From JAXGTD01 sp040775095 (GTDB lineage: Bacteria > Pseudomonadota > Gammaproteobacteria > Chromatiales > Chromatiaceae): a DNA stretch of 64,000 bases. Numbering within the stretch: position 1 is the first letter of the stretch; every line of letters begins with the position of its first letter. Where the stretch lies: positions 1-64,000 of the forward strand of contig JAXGTD010000005.1 of assembly GCA_040775095.1 (NCBI GenBank), in the 5' to 3' direction. The translations under genes were made by a program, and so were the position numbers. Under the pieces are notes generated by a model. It worked only from the letters and a program-made list of their open reading frames with translations, was not told the DNA's origin and searched no databases. This document shows positions 17,430 through 26,794 of this stretch, one piece after another.

Positions 17430-18515
17430 CTAGAGCACCGACTCGGGGTAGGAACCGAGTATCTTGAACAGTCTGGCGGCACCCTGAAGCTGCGCCAGGG
17501 CATCGGCCACCTTCGGGTCCTGACGATGGCCACAAAGATCGATAAAGAAGACATAGTCCCAGATCCCCTGGCGCGATGGGCGGGACTCGATCCGGGTCAT
17601 GCTGATCTGATGCTCGGCCAGGGGCGTGAGCAGCCGGTGCAGGCCACCGGATTCGTTGCGACAGGACAGCAACAGACTGGTCTTGTCGCAACCGCTTGGT
17701 GGTGCATCCTCCGGCCCGATGACCAGGAACCGCGTCGTGTTGCCGGGCTCGTCCTCGATACGCTTGGCCAGCACCTGCAGGTGATACAGCTCCGCCGCCG
17801 CCTCGCCGGCAACCGCGGCGCTCTCGGTGCCACTGGCGGCCAGCCTGGCCGCCTCGGCATTGCTGGCGACTGGTACGCGCTCGGCGTCGGGGAGATGGCG
17901 GTCGAGCCAGGCCCGACACTGCGCCAGCGACTGCTGGTGCGAGTAGACCCGTCGCACTCGACCAGGATCCGGGTCGGGGCCCATCAGGTGGTGATGGATA
18001 CGCAACGTGACCTCACCGGCGATGCGCAGCGGCGAGCGCATGAACATATCGAGCGTATGGCTGACCACGCCCTCGGTGGAGTTCTCCACCGGCACCACGC
18101 CGAAATCGCAGGCACCGGCCTCGACCTCGCGGAAGATGTCTCCGATCGCCCCGAACGGGTGGGTCAGGACCGAATGGCCGAAGTGCTTGAGCGCCGCGGC
18201 CTGGGTGAAGGTGCCCTCGGGGCCGAGATAACCCACCGCGAGTGGCTTCTCCAACGCCAGGCAGGCGGACATGATCTCGCGAAACAGCCTGGCGATCTCT
18301 TCGTCGTTCAGCGGCCCGGGGTTCCTGGCCTTGACCCGGCGCAGGATCTCCGCCTCGCGCTCGGGGCGGTAATAGTGATCCAGCGATGCGTTCTCGGCCT
18401 TGATCTTCGCCACGTCCTGCGCGCACCCGGCGCGCTCGGAGATCAGCCGGAGGAGCTCCGCGTCGATCCTGTCGATGCGGTCGCGGATTGGGCCGAGGCG
18501 CTCGTCGCTGGTCAT
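17430..18515 (-). CDS. pheA: Bifunctional chorismate mutase/prephenate dehydratase
   Basis: Converts chorismate to prephenate and then phenylpyruvate. Domains in order over 361 residues: AroQ-class chorismate mutase (1-90, IRDRIDRIDAELLRLISER...), prephenate dehydratase (about 92-270, YLGPEGTFTQAA, VPVENSTEGVVSHTLD) and a C-terminal ACT regulatory domain with ESRPSRQGIWDYVFFIDL, the ESRP phenylalanine-binding motif. Feedback inhibition by phenylalanine is therefore expected. It follows serA by 35 bp in the same operon. Confidence 0.96.
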   Translation of the reverse strand: MTSDERLGPIRDRIDRIDAELLRLISERAGCAQDVAKIKAENASLDHYYRPEREAEILRRVKARNPGPLNDEEIARLFREIMSACLALEKPLAVGYLGPEGTFTQAAALKHFGHSVLTHPFGAIGDIFREVEAGACDFGVVPVENSTEGVVSHTLDMFMRSPLRIAGEVTLRIHHHLMGPDPDPGRVRRVYSHQQSLAQCRAWLDRHLPDAERVPVASNAEAARLAASGTESAAVAGEAAAELYHLQVLAKRIEDEPGNTTRFLVIGPEDAPPSGCDKTSLLLSCRNESGGLHRLLTPLAEHQISMTRIESRPSRQGIWDYVFFIDLCGHRQDPKVADALAQLQGAARLFKILGSYPESVL

Positions 18516-18550
18516 GCGTGCTCCTGCTCGTGTGGGAGTGGTCAGCCGGG

Positions 18551-19729
18551 TCAGGCGTCCTTGCCACCGAGGCAGCGCACCGAGAGTACGCCATCGATGC
18601 CGCGGATGCGCTCGACGGTGTCCTCCGGACAGGGCTGGTCGATGTCGATCAGGGTCACGGCGATCTCACCGCGAGAGCGATTGAGCATGTCCAGGATATT
18701 CAATCCAGACGCGGCCAGGTCGGTGGAGATCTGGCCAACCATGTTTGGCACGTTGCTGTTGACCACCGCCATACGATAGCCCCCGTTGCGCGGCAGGTTG
18801 ATCTCCGGAAAGTTGACCGCGTTGTGCACGTTACCGTCCTCGAGGTAGGCGCGCACCTGATCGGCGACCATCACGGCGCAGTTCTCCTCGGCCTCGCGGG
18901 TCGATGCGCCGAGGTGAGGCAGCGTGATCACCCGCGGGTGGCCCTTGAGCCGGTTGCTTGGGAAGTCACAGACATAGGCATAGAGCTTGCCCGCATCGAG
19001 CGCCGCGACCGCGGCGGCATCATCGATGATGCCGTCGCGGGAGAAGTTCAGCAGCACCGCGTTGTCCTTCATGGTGCGGATGCGCTCGGCGCTGATCATG
19101 TGCCGCGTCTGGTCGGTCAGGGGTACGTGAAAGGTGACGAAGTCTGAACGCGACACCAGGTCGTCGATGGACAGGGCCGCCTCGACATCCGCCTCGAGCT
19201 TCCAGGCGCTTCGCACCGTGATGCTCGGGTCGTAGCCAATCACCCGCATTCCCAGCGCGCGCGCGGCGTTGGCCACCAGCACGCCGATGGCGCCAAGACC
19301 GATGACACCAAGCGTCCGTCCGGGCAGCTCGAACCCGACAAACTGCTTCTTGCCCGCCTCCACGGCCTTGCCGAGGCTCGCGTCGTCACCGTCGAGCTCG
19401 CGCGCGAACTGCCACCCCTGGGCGATGTTGCGCGCGGCGAGCAGCATGCCGGCGAGCACCAACTCCTTGACCGCGTTGGCATTCGCGCCCGGGGCATTGA
19501 ACACGGCGATTCCACGCTCGCTCATGCGCTGCACGGGGATGTTGTTGACCCCGGCGCCGGCCCGGCCGATGGCCTTCAACGACGCGGGGATCTCCATATC
19601 GTGCAGCTTCGCCGAACGCACCAGGATCGCGTCGGGGTGCGCCATCTCGGAGGCGATCTCGTAGGACTCCCGCGGCAATCGGTTCAGTCCGACGACGGAG
19701 ATGTTGTTGAGGGTGTGTATCTTGAACAT
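18551..19729 (-). CDS. serA: D-3-phosphoglycerate dehydrogenase
   Basis: First step of phosphorylated serine synthesis, NAD-dependent oxidation of 3-phosphoglycerate. 392 residues: catalytic halves flanking a Rossmann domain (GVIGLGAIGVLVANAA), catalytic arginine/glutamate region, active-site His in LPHLGASTREAEEN, and a C-terminal ACT domain (ISTDLAASGLNILDMLNRSRGEIAVTLIDID). The ACT domain suggests serine feedback control. No intervening ASB domain, so this is the shorter type. It sits between serC (116 bp upstream) and pheA (35 bp downstream). Confidence 0.95.
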   Translation of the reverse strand: MFKIHTLNNISVVGLNRLPRESYEIASEMAHPDAILVRSAKLHDMEIPASLKAIGRAGAGVNNIPVQRMSERGIAVFNAPGANANAVKELVLAGMLLAARNIAQGWQFARELDGDDASLGKAVEAGKKQFVGFELPGRTLGVIGLGAIGVLVANAARALGMRVIGYDPSITVRSAWKLEADVEAALSIDDLVSRSDFVTFHVPLTDQTRHMISAERIRTMKDNAVLLNFSRDGIIDDAAAVAALDAGKLYAYVCDFPSNRLKGHPRVITLPHLGASTREAEENCAVMVADQVRAYLEDGNVHNAVNFPEINLPRNGGYRMAVVNSNVPNMVGQISTDLAASGLNILDMLNRSRGEIAVTLIDIDQPCPEDTVERIRGIDGVLSVRCLGGKDA

Positions 19730-19845
19730 TTGAAAAACCCAATGGCGTGGGTAGAGGGCCGGGTGGCGAGCGGCGAGTCAAGCGCGCCCGACAACGGGCA
19801 CCGGGCGCGAACGACTCGCGAGGCGGGGCCCGGCACGGTCCTGGA

Positions 19846-20928
19846 TCATCCCCGGGTGCGCTCGAACTCGGCCATGAACGCGATCAGGGCGTCGACGCCC
19901 TCCTCGGGCATCGCATTGTAGATGCTCGCGCGCATGCCGCCGACCGAGCGGTGTCCCTTGAGCGTGAGCAGGCCGGCGGACTTGGCGCCGGCGAGAAAGT
20001 CGCCGTCGAGCGCCGGGTCGGCCAGCGTGAACGGGACGTTCATCCAGGAGCGCGACGAGGGCTCGACGGGGTTGGCGTAGAAGCCCGAATCGTCGATGGC
20101 GGCGTAGAGCTTGGCCGCCTTGCGCTGATTGATCGCGGCCATGCCCTCGAGTCCGCCCAGGTCCTTCAGCCACTGGAAGACCAGACCCGCCAGATACCAG
20201 CCATAGGTCGGCGGGGTGTTGTACATCGAGTCGTTGTCTGCGTGCGTCTTGTAGTCGAACATGGTCGGCGTGCCGGCAATCGGCTGGCCGAGCAAGTCCT
20301 CGCGCACGATCACGATGGTCAAGCCGGCAGGGCCGATGTTCTTCTGCGCCCCGGCATAGATCAGCCCAAAGCGCGACACATCGATCGGGCGCGACAGGAT
20401 GGTCGAGGACATGTCCGCGACCAGGGGCACGGCCCCGGTGTCCGGCACATACGGGAACTCGACACCCTCGATGGTCTCGTTGGGCGTGTAGTGAACGTAG
20501 GCGGCGGCCGTGGAAAGGCGCAGCTCGTGCTGCGCCGGGGCCCGGGTGAAACGCTCCGACTGGGTATCGGCGCCGACCTGCACATCGCAGAAGCGACGTG
20601 CCTCGGCGATCGCCTTCTTCGACCAGCTGCCGGTGTTGAGATAGTCGGCGTTACGCGCGCCGCGCAGCAGATTCATCGGCACCATCGCGAACTGGCTGGA
20701 CGCGCCGCCCTGCAGGAACAGCACCTTGTAGCCGTCGGGCACCGCGAGCAGCGCGCGCAGATCGGCCTGTGCCTGCTCGGCGATGGACATGAACTCCTTG
20801 CCACGGTGGCTCATCTCGGCCACGCACATGCCGCTGCCGCCCCAGTCGAGCATCTCGTCACGGGCGCGTTCGAGCACGCTCTGCGGCAGCATCGCCGGGC
20901 CGGCACTGAAATTGAAGGGTCGAGACAT
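19846..20928 (-). CDS. serC: Phosphoserine aminotransferase
   Basis: Converts 3-phosphohydroxypyruvate and glutamate to phosphoserine; also used in pyridoxal-phosphate synthesis. 360 residues (E. coli 362), beginning MSRPFNFSAGPAMLPQ, with the glycine-rich FLQGGASSQFAMVPMNLL, the PLP lysine in IYAGAQKNIGPAGLT and the C-terminal GHRSVGGMRASIYNAM. The ATG at 20928 has GGAG eight bases upstream; a TTG two codons earlier is also in frame. It follows gyrA by 180 bp, the usual gyrA-serC order of gammaproteobacteria. Confidence 0.96.
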   Translation of the reverse strand: MSRPFNFSAGPAMLPQSVLERARDEMLDWGGSGMCVAEMSHRGKEFMSIAEQAQADLRALLAVPDGYKVLFLQGGASSQFAMVPMNLLRGARNADYLNTGSWSKKAIAEARRFCDVQVGADTQSERFTRAPAQHELRLSTAAAYVHYTPNETIEGVEFPYVPDTGAVPLVADMSSTILSRPIDVSRFGLIYAGAQKNIGPAGLTIVIVREDLLGQPIAGTPTMFDYKTHADNDSMYNTPPTYGWYLAGLVFQWLKDLGGLEGMAAINQRKAAKLYAAIDDSGFYANPVEPSSRSWMNVPFTLADPALDGDFLAGAKSAGLLTLKGHRSVGGMRASIYNAMPEEGVDALIAFMAEFERTRG

Positions 20929-21108
20929 TCTCAATACTCCGTCTCAAAGGGTGTATGGCATAGGCGCGGCGTCACCCGCGATCGGGCGCGCCGCGCGCAA
21001 CAGATCTCCCGCCACGCAACCGGGCCTCGGCTCCCCCCGGGCGCGGTCTCGCCCCATCGATATCCGAGGCATCGGCCCACCGCGGCAACAGGATACGAGC
21101 CGGAAGGC

Positions 21109-23706
21109 TCACTCGGGACTGACCCCGTCACCATCGTCGGGCGCATCGGCGTCGCCCTCTTCCGCCTCGTCGTCCCCATTCAGGGCGATGATGCGCTCGA
21201 TTCCGGCCAGTCGCTGGCCTTCTCCGAGGTCGATCAGCTTCACGCCCTGGGTGGCGCGCCCGAGCACCGAGATGCCGTCGGCCGCGGTGCGAACAAGGGT
21301 TCCGGACTCGGTGATCAACATGATCTCGTCGCCGGGGCGCACCAGCACCGCGCCGATCTGATCGCCATTTCGCTCGCTGGTGCGCACGGAGATCACGCCC
21401 TTGGTTCCGCGACCCTTGGTCGGAAAGTCCTCCACCGGGGTGCGTTTGCCGTAACCATTCTCGGTCACGATCAGCACGGTGCCGGGTTCGGCGATCACCA
21501 ACGAGATCGCCTGCTGCCCGTCCTCGAGCGCAACGCCGCGAACACCGTGCGCGGTGCGGCCCATGGAGCGCACGGTGGTCTCGTTGAAGCGGACCGCCTT
21601 GCCGGCGCTCGTGAAGAGCATCATGTCCTGGCGCCCATCGGTGATGGCGACACCGATCAGGTGTTCGTCCTCGTGCAGATCGATGGCGATGATGCCGCGC
21701 GCCAACGGCCGTGAGAACTCCGAAAGCGGGGTCTTCTTCACCGTACCCTTGCTGGTGGCCATGAAGATGAAGCTCTCGGCGTCATACCCCGGCACAGGCA
21801 AGGTCGCGCTGATCCGCTCGCCCGGATCGAGTGGGAGCAGGTTGACGATAGGCCGGCCCCGCGCGCCATGGCCGGCCTGCGGCAGCTCGTAGACCTTCAG
21901 CCAGTAGACCTTGCCGTGATTGGAGAAACAGAGCACGGTGTCGTGGGAGTTGGCGACGAAGAGCCGGTCGATGAAGTCCTCGTCCTTGGTCCGCGCGGCG
22001 CTGCGGCCCTTGCCGCCGCGCCGCTGGGCCTGATACTCGGAGATTGGCTGCGCCTTCACGTAGCCGGCATGCGACATGGTAACGACCACGTCCTCGGGCG
22101 CGATCAGATCCAACAGCGTCAGATCTGTATGGTCTATCTGGATCTCGGTTCGGCGCGCATCGGCGTACTGGTCGCGAATCGCGCTGAGCTCATCGCGGAT
22201 GACCTGCATCAGCCGCGCCGCGTTGCGCAGGATATCGAGCAGGTCGGCGATCTTCTCGAGGATCTCCTCGAATTCCCTGATGATCTTGTCCTGTTCCAGC
22301 CCGGTCAGGCGCTGCAGTTGCAGGTCGAGGATGGCCCGTGCCTGCCGCTCGCTGAGGCGGTATTGCCCGTCCTCACCGAGCCCGAAACCCTTGGCCAGAT
22401 CATCCGGCCGCGTCTCATCGGCCCCGGAGCGCTCGAGCATGCCCGACACGGAACCCGGCGACCAGGTGCGCGTCATCAGCGCCTCGCGCGCCTGTGCCGG
22501 GTTGGCCGAGGCCTTGATCAGCGCAATGACCTCGTCGATGTTGGCCAGCGCAACCGTATAGCCCTCCAACAGGTGCGCCCGTTCACGGGCCTTGCGCAGC
22601 TCGAAGATCGTACGCCGGGTGACCACGTCGCGGCGGTGCCGGAGGAAATACTCCAGCATCTGCTTGAGGTTCAACAATCGCGGCTGCCCGTCCACCAGCG
22701 CGACCATGTTGATACCGTACACGACCTGCATGTTGGTGTGCTGATACAGATTGTTCAGCACGACATCGGGGAAGTGGTCGCGCTTGACCTCGATGACCAC
22801 CCGCATGCCATCCTTGTCCGACTCGTCGCGCAACTCCGCGATGCCCTCGAGCCGCTTTTCCTTGACTAGATCGGCCATCTTCTCGAGCATCCGCGCCTTG
22901 TTGACCTGATACGGGAGCTCGGTGACAACTATGGCCTCGCGCCCGCTGCGCTTCTCGGTCTCGAAATGACTGCGGGCACGCAGGTGGATGCGCCCGCGAC
23001 CGGTCCGATAGGCCTCGCGGATGCCACGCACACCGTTGATGAAGGCCGCCGTCGGGAAATCGGGCCCCGGGACCAGCTCGATCAGCCGCTCGAGGGTGAT
23101 CATCGGGTCGTCGATGATCGCGAGACAGGCGTCGATGATCTCACCGAGGTTGTGCGGCGGGATGTTCGTCGCCATCCCGACCGCGATGCCCGTGGAGCCG
23201 TTGACAAGCAGGTTCGGGAAGCGCGCCGGCAGCACCGTTGGCTCGTGCTCCGACTCGTCGTAGTTCGGGGTGAAGTCGACCGTCTCCTTGTCGAGGTCGT
23301 CGAGCAGGCTGTGGGCGATGCGCGCCATGCGCACCTCGGTGTAGCGCATCGCCGCCGGCGAATCGCCGTCCACCGAACCGAAATTGCCCTGTCCGTCGAC
23401 CAGCATGTAGCGCATCGAAAAGGGCTGCGCCATGCGCACGATGGTGTCGTAGACGGCGGTATCGCCGTGGGGGTGGTATTTACCGATGACGTCGCCGACG
23501 ACGCGGGCAGACTTCTTGTAGGGCTTGTTCCAGTCGTTGCCGAGGACGCTCATCGCGAACAACACCCGGCGATGCACCGGCTTGAGCCCGTCGCGCACGT
23601 CCGGCAGTGCACGCCCCACGATGACGCTCATCGCGTAATCGAGGTAGGACTGGCGCATCTCGTCTTCCAGATTGACGGACAGGACCTCTTTGGCGAACTC
23701 CGGCAT
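21109..23706 (-). CDS. gyrA: DNA gyrase subunit A
   Basis: Breakage-reunion subunit of gyrase. 865 residues from the ATG at 23706 (MPEFAKEVLSVNLEDEMRQSYLDYAMSVI with lengths close to E. coli's 875). Visible: the winged-helix region with KKSARVVGDVIGKYHPHGD, catalytic tyrosine in AAMRYTEVRM, coiled-coil, and a C-terminal beta-pinwheel with the GyrA box QRRGGKG. The C-terminus is acidic (GDDEAEEGDADAPDDG). The residue equivalent to E. coli Ser83 is Thr and Asp87 is retained. The frame extends upstream of 23706 without family similarity. Confidence 0.97.
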   Translation of the reverse strand: MPEFAKEVLSVNLEDEMRQSYLDYAMSVIVGRALPDVRDGLKPVHRRVLFAMSVLGNDWNKPYKKSARVVGDVIGKYHPHGDTAVYDTIVRMAQPFSMRYMLVDGQGNFGSVDGDSPAAMRYTEVRMARIAHSLLDDLDKETVDFTPNYDESEHEPTVLPARFPNLLVNGSTGIAVGMATNIPPHNLGEIIDACLAIIDDPMITLERLIELVPGPDFPTAAFINGVRGIREAYRTGRGRIHLRARSHFETEKRSGREAIVVTELPYQVNKARMLEKMADLVKEKRLEGIAELRDESDKDGMRVVIEVKRDHFPDVVLNNLYQHTNMQVVYGINMVALVDGQPRLLNLKQMLEYFLRHRRDVVTRRTIFELRKARERAHLLEGYTVALANIDEVIALIKASANPAQAREALMTRTWSPGSVSGMLERSGADETRPDDLAKGFGLGEDGQYRLSERQARAILDLQLQRLTGLEQDKIIREFEEILEKIADLLDILRNAARLMQVIRDELSAIRDQYADARRTEIQIDHTDLTLLDLIAPEDVVVTMSHAGYVKAQPISEYQAQRRGGKGRSAARTKDEDFIDRLFVANSHDTVLCFSNHGKVYWLKVYELPQAGHGARGRPIVNLLPLDPGERISATLPVPGYDAESFIFMATSKGTVKKTPLSEFSRPLARGIIAIDLHEDEHLIGVAITDGRQDMMLFTSAGKAVRFNETTVRSMGRTAHGVRGVALEDGQQAISLVIAEPGTVLIVTENGYGKRTPVEDFPTKGRGTKGVISVRTSERNGDQIGAVLVRPGDEIMLITESGTLVRTAADGISVLGRATQGVKLIDLGEGQRLAGIERIIALNGDDEAEEGDADAPDDGDGVSPE

Positions 23707-23926
23707 GGGCGTGATCGACCGCGGTGAGGGCCGCCTGGGGCAGCCTGATTGCAGGTATTTAAAAAAGAGCGGAATTCTAACACGCGCCACCCTCTGTGCG
23801 CATGCGGCACTTTGTCCGCGCCGGTCGCGGCCAGGTATCCCGGACGGGGGCGCCCGCGGCCGCGTATTCGCAGACCGACACGCCGCACGCGTATACAATC
23901 CCCCCAGCCTCACCGAGCCACCTTCC

Positions 23927-25042
23927 ATGACAGCCGCCAATCGCCCCATTGCCGTGTTCACATCCTTCTCCGGTGCCGGCGGCGTCGAGCGCATGGTCGT
24001 GAACCTGCTACACGGCTTCATCGAGCTCGGGCAGCGCGTGGAGCTGGTGCTGGTGCGCGCCGAGGGTCCGCACCTGGCGCATCTGCCGGCCGCCGTCGAG
24101 ACGATCCGGCTCGGCACCAGGCACACCTTTCTGGCTACCGCCGCCCTGGCGCGCTACCTGCGCGAGCGCCGCCCCTCGGCCCTGCTCGCGGCCAAGGACC
24201 GGGCGGGGCGCACCGCGGTGATCGCCCGCGCGCTGGCCGGCACGCGCACGCCGATCGTCCTGCGCCTGGGCACCAACCTGTCCACCGCGATGGCCGACCG
24301 CCGGGCCATCGATCGCTGGCTGCGCTATTGGCCCATTCGCCTGCTCTATCCGCGCATCGATCGAATCGTGGCGGTCTCAAACGGCGTCGCCGAGGACACC
24401 GCGCACATCGCACGCTTGCCGAGGGAGCAAATTGTGGTCATCCGCAATCCGGTGATCACGCCGCGGCTGGCGGTGCGGGCCGCCGCACCCTGCCCACACC
24501 CTTGGCTCGGCGCGGGAGAGCCACCGGTCATCGTCGGTGCCGGGCGCCTGCAGCGTCAGAAGGACTTCCCCACCCTGATCCGCGCCTTCGCCCGCCTGCA
24601 CGCCGAGCGCGACTGCCGGCTGCTGCTCCTGGGCGAGGGCAACGGGCGCGCCGCACTCCAGGCCCTGGTGCGGCAGCTTGGACTGGACGCCTGCGTGGAC
24701 CTGCCGGGATACCAGAGCAATCCGTACCCATTCCTGGCAGGGGCGGCGCTGTTCGTGTTGTCATCCGCATGGGAAGGCTCCCCGAACGTGCTGACAGAGG
24801 CGATGGCCCTCGGGACACCGGTGGCCGCGACCGACTGTCCGAGCGGCCCGGCCGAGATCCTCGACCACGGCCGCTTCGGCCCACTGGTCCCGGTCGGAGA
24901 CGACGCGGCGCTGGCCCGAGCCATGGCCTCGGGACTCGATCACCCACTGCCGGCGCAGGTCCTCCGCGACGCCGTGGCCGAGTACAATCAACGCGAGAGC
25001 GCGCGGCGTTACCTGGCGGCACTGGGTGTCGTCCGGAGCTGA
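23927..25042 (+). CDS. GT4-type glycosyltransferase
   Basis: A 371-residue GT-B fold glycosyltransferase. The N-terminal acceptor half contains the glycine-rich SFSGAGGVERMVVNLLHGF. The C-terminal donor half carries VGAGRLQRQKDFPTLIRAFA, GYQSNPYPFLAGAALFVLSSAWEGSPNVLTEAMALGTPV, the EX7E-type nucleotide-sugar motif. It resembles lipopolysaccharide or capsular GTs, but the donor and acceptor are unknown and there are no polysaccharide genes beside it. TATACAAT, a -10-like box, lies at 23892-23899, 27 bp before the ATG. Divergent from gyrA. Confidence 0.9.
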   Translation: MTAANRPIAVFTSFSGAGGVERMVVNLLHGFIELGQRVELVLVRAEGPHLAHLPAAVETIRLGTRHTFLATAALARYLRERRPSALLAAKDRAGRTAVIARALAGTRTPIVLRLGTNLSTAMADRRAIDRWLRYWPIRLLYPRIDRIVAVSNGVAEDTAHIARLPREQIVVIRNPVITPRLAVRAAAPCPHPWLGAGEPPVIVGAGRLQRQKDFPTLIRAFARLHAERDCRLLLLGEGNGRAALQALVRQLGLDACVDLPGYQSNPYPFLAGAALFVLSSAWEGSPNVLTEAMALGTPVAATDCPSGPAEILDHGRFGPLVPVGDDAALARAMASGLDHPLPAQVLRDAVAEYNQRESARRYLAALGVVRS

Positions 25043-25160
25043 ACCCGCGATCTTGGAGCTTGGTACAGGATGGCGGGGCGTCTTCCCCGCGTCGAGAACC
25101 CTTGCCGCAACCTCCCCGCCCTTTGGTCCCACCCTACCCAACGGTTGAAACGCCCCTTCC

Positions 25161-26606
25161 ATGCACCTGTTCCTGGTCGCCCGCGTCGTCGGTCTGTTCG
25201 CGATCCTGTTCAGCGTCACGCTGTTGGGGCCAATCGTCGTGGCGTTCATCTACGGGGAACCGACACCGACCTCGTTTCTGTACCCGATGGCCGGCTCGCT
25301 ATCCATCGGGGTCGTGCTGCGTCTGCTGGGCATCCACCGGCACGCGGAGCTGAGCGTGCGCGACGGATTTCTGATCGTCGCGCTGTTCTGGTTCATGGTC
25401 AGCGTACTCGGCGCCTGGCCGCTAATGCTCGGCGCGGGCCTCTCGCCGGTGGACGCGCTGTTCGAGTCCGCGTCGGGTTTCACGACAACCGGCGCGACGG
25501 TCATCAGCGGCCTCGATGCACTGCCGCACTCGGTGCTGTTCTATCGCCAGCAGATCCAGTGGTTGGGCGGGATGGGTGTCATCGTGCTCGGGCTGGCTGT
25601 CATCCCGCTGCTGGGCATCGGCGGCATGCAGCTGTATCGCGCCGAGGCACCCGGCCCGATGAAGGACGAGAAGCTGACCCCCCGCCTGGCCAACACCGCC
25701 CGCGCCCTCTGGCTGCTGTATCTCTCCCTCACCGTCGCCTGCGCGCTGGGTTTCTGGCTGGCGGGAATGGATCCGTTCGACGCCATCGCCCACAGCCTGG
25801 CCACGGTCTCGACGGGCGGATTCTCCACCCACGACGCGAGCATCGGTTACTACGACAATGCCGCGGTGGAACTGGTCGCCATCGTCTTCATGATGCTCGC
25901 GGCGATCAACTTCGCGGTCCACTTCGCGGTATGGGTCAAGCGCGACCCACGGATCTATCTGCGCGACCCCGAGGCACACGTCTTCATCGTCTTCGTGATC
26001 GTGGTGGTCCTGGTGGTCGGTCTGATGCTCTGGGTGGAGGGGCTCTACGAGGGGCTGCATCTGAGCCTGCGCGACGCGAGCTTCGAGGTGGTCTCTCTGG
26101 TCACCAGTACCGGATTCGGCACGGCCGACTACCCGCTATGGCCGGATTTCCTGCCGATCCTGCTCATCTTCATCAGCTTCGTTGGCGGCTGCGGCGGATC
26201 CACCGCCGGAGGCATGAAGGTGGTCCGGGTGCTGCTCCTGGTCAAACAGGGGCTCTACGAGGTGCGGCGCCTCGTGCATCCGAGGGCTCTGCTGCGGGTC
26301 AGGCTCGGGCGTCGCGTCGTGGAGCCGCAGCTGATGCAGTCGGTGTGGGGCTATTTTGCCGTCTACCTGGTCACCTTTGTTCTGATCGGCCTGCTCATGA
26401 TCCACGCCGGGCTCGATCCGCTGTCCGCGTTTGCCGCGGTCGCAACGAGCATCAACAACCTCGGCCCCGGTCTGGGCGAGGTGGCGTACACGTTTGAAAC
26501 AGTCAGCGACTTCGGCAAGATCCTCGCGGTTCTGGCGATGTTGCTCGGGCGCCTGGAGATCTTCACAATTCTGGTCTTGCTCTCGCCGGGGTTCTGGCGA
26601 GAATGA
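25161..26606 (+). CDS. trkH: Trk-type potassium uptake channel subunit
   Basis: Inner-membrane K+ translocating subunit of the Trk system, which works with the cytoplasmic NAD-binding TrkA. 481 residues with the four pore-repeat filters visible: ASGFTTTGATV, TVSTGGFSTHD, VTSTGFGTADY and TSINNLGPGLG, plus the GGMGVIVLGLA segment after the first. The gating-loop region with GGCGGSTAGGMKVVR is typical. trkA is not in the window and the downstream neighbour is unrelated. No obvious regulation. Confidence 0.95.
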   Translation: MHLFLVARVVGLFAILFSVTLLGPIVVAFIYGEPTPTSFLYPMAGSLSIGVVLRLLGIHRHAELSVRDGFLIVALFWFMVSVLGAWPLMLGAGLSPVDALFESASGFTTTGATVISGLDALPHSVLFYRQQIQWLGGMGVIVLGLAVIPLLGIGGMQLYRAEAPGPMKDEKLTPRLANTARALWLLYLSLTVACALGFWLAGMDPFDAIAHSLATVSTGGFSTHDASIGYYDNAAVELVAIVFMMLAAINFAVHFAVWVKRDPRIYLRDPEAHVFIVFVIVVVLVVGLMLWVEGLYEGLHLSLRDASFEVVSLVTSTGFGTADYPLWPDFLPILLIFISFVGGCGGSTAGGMKVVRVLLLVKQGLYEVRRLVHPRALLRVRLGRRVVEPQLMQSVWGYFAVYLVTFVLIGLLMIHAGLDPLSAFAAVATSINNLGPGLGEVAYTFETVSDFGKILAVLAMLLGRLEIFTILVLLSPGFWRE

Positions 26607-26794
26607 CGCCGCCGCCGCGCGCGAGGGTGGCGGGCAAGACCGGGACAGAGCAGCACGCCTTGGCGGGGGCGCATCCTCCTCCCGAGCCCGCACGCCATCC
26701 GGATCGGCTCCATCTGGGCGCCGCCGGCCTTGCGGCGCAACGCAGAGAACGTGTCTAATCACCAATCCGCTTCGCCGGAACGAGACCGCCTGTC

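Noticed and set aside
21109..23706. Thr at the GyrA Ser83-equivalent position as evidence of quinolone resistance
   Set aside because: Thr is the natural residue at this site in many gammaproteobacteria, Asp87 is unchanged, and the rest of the region is ordinary.
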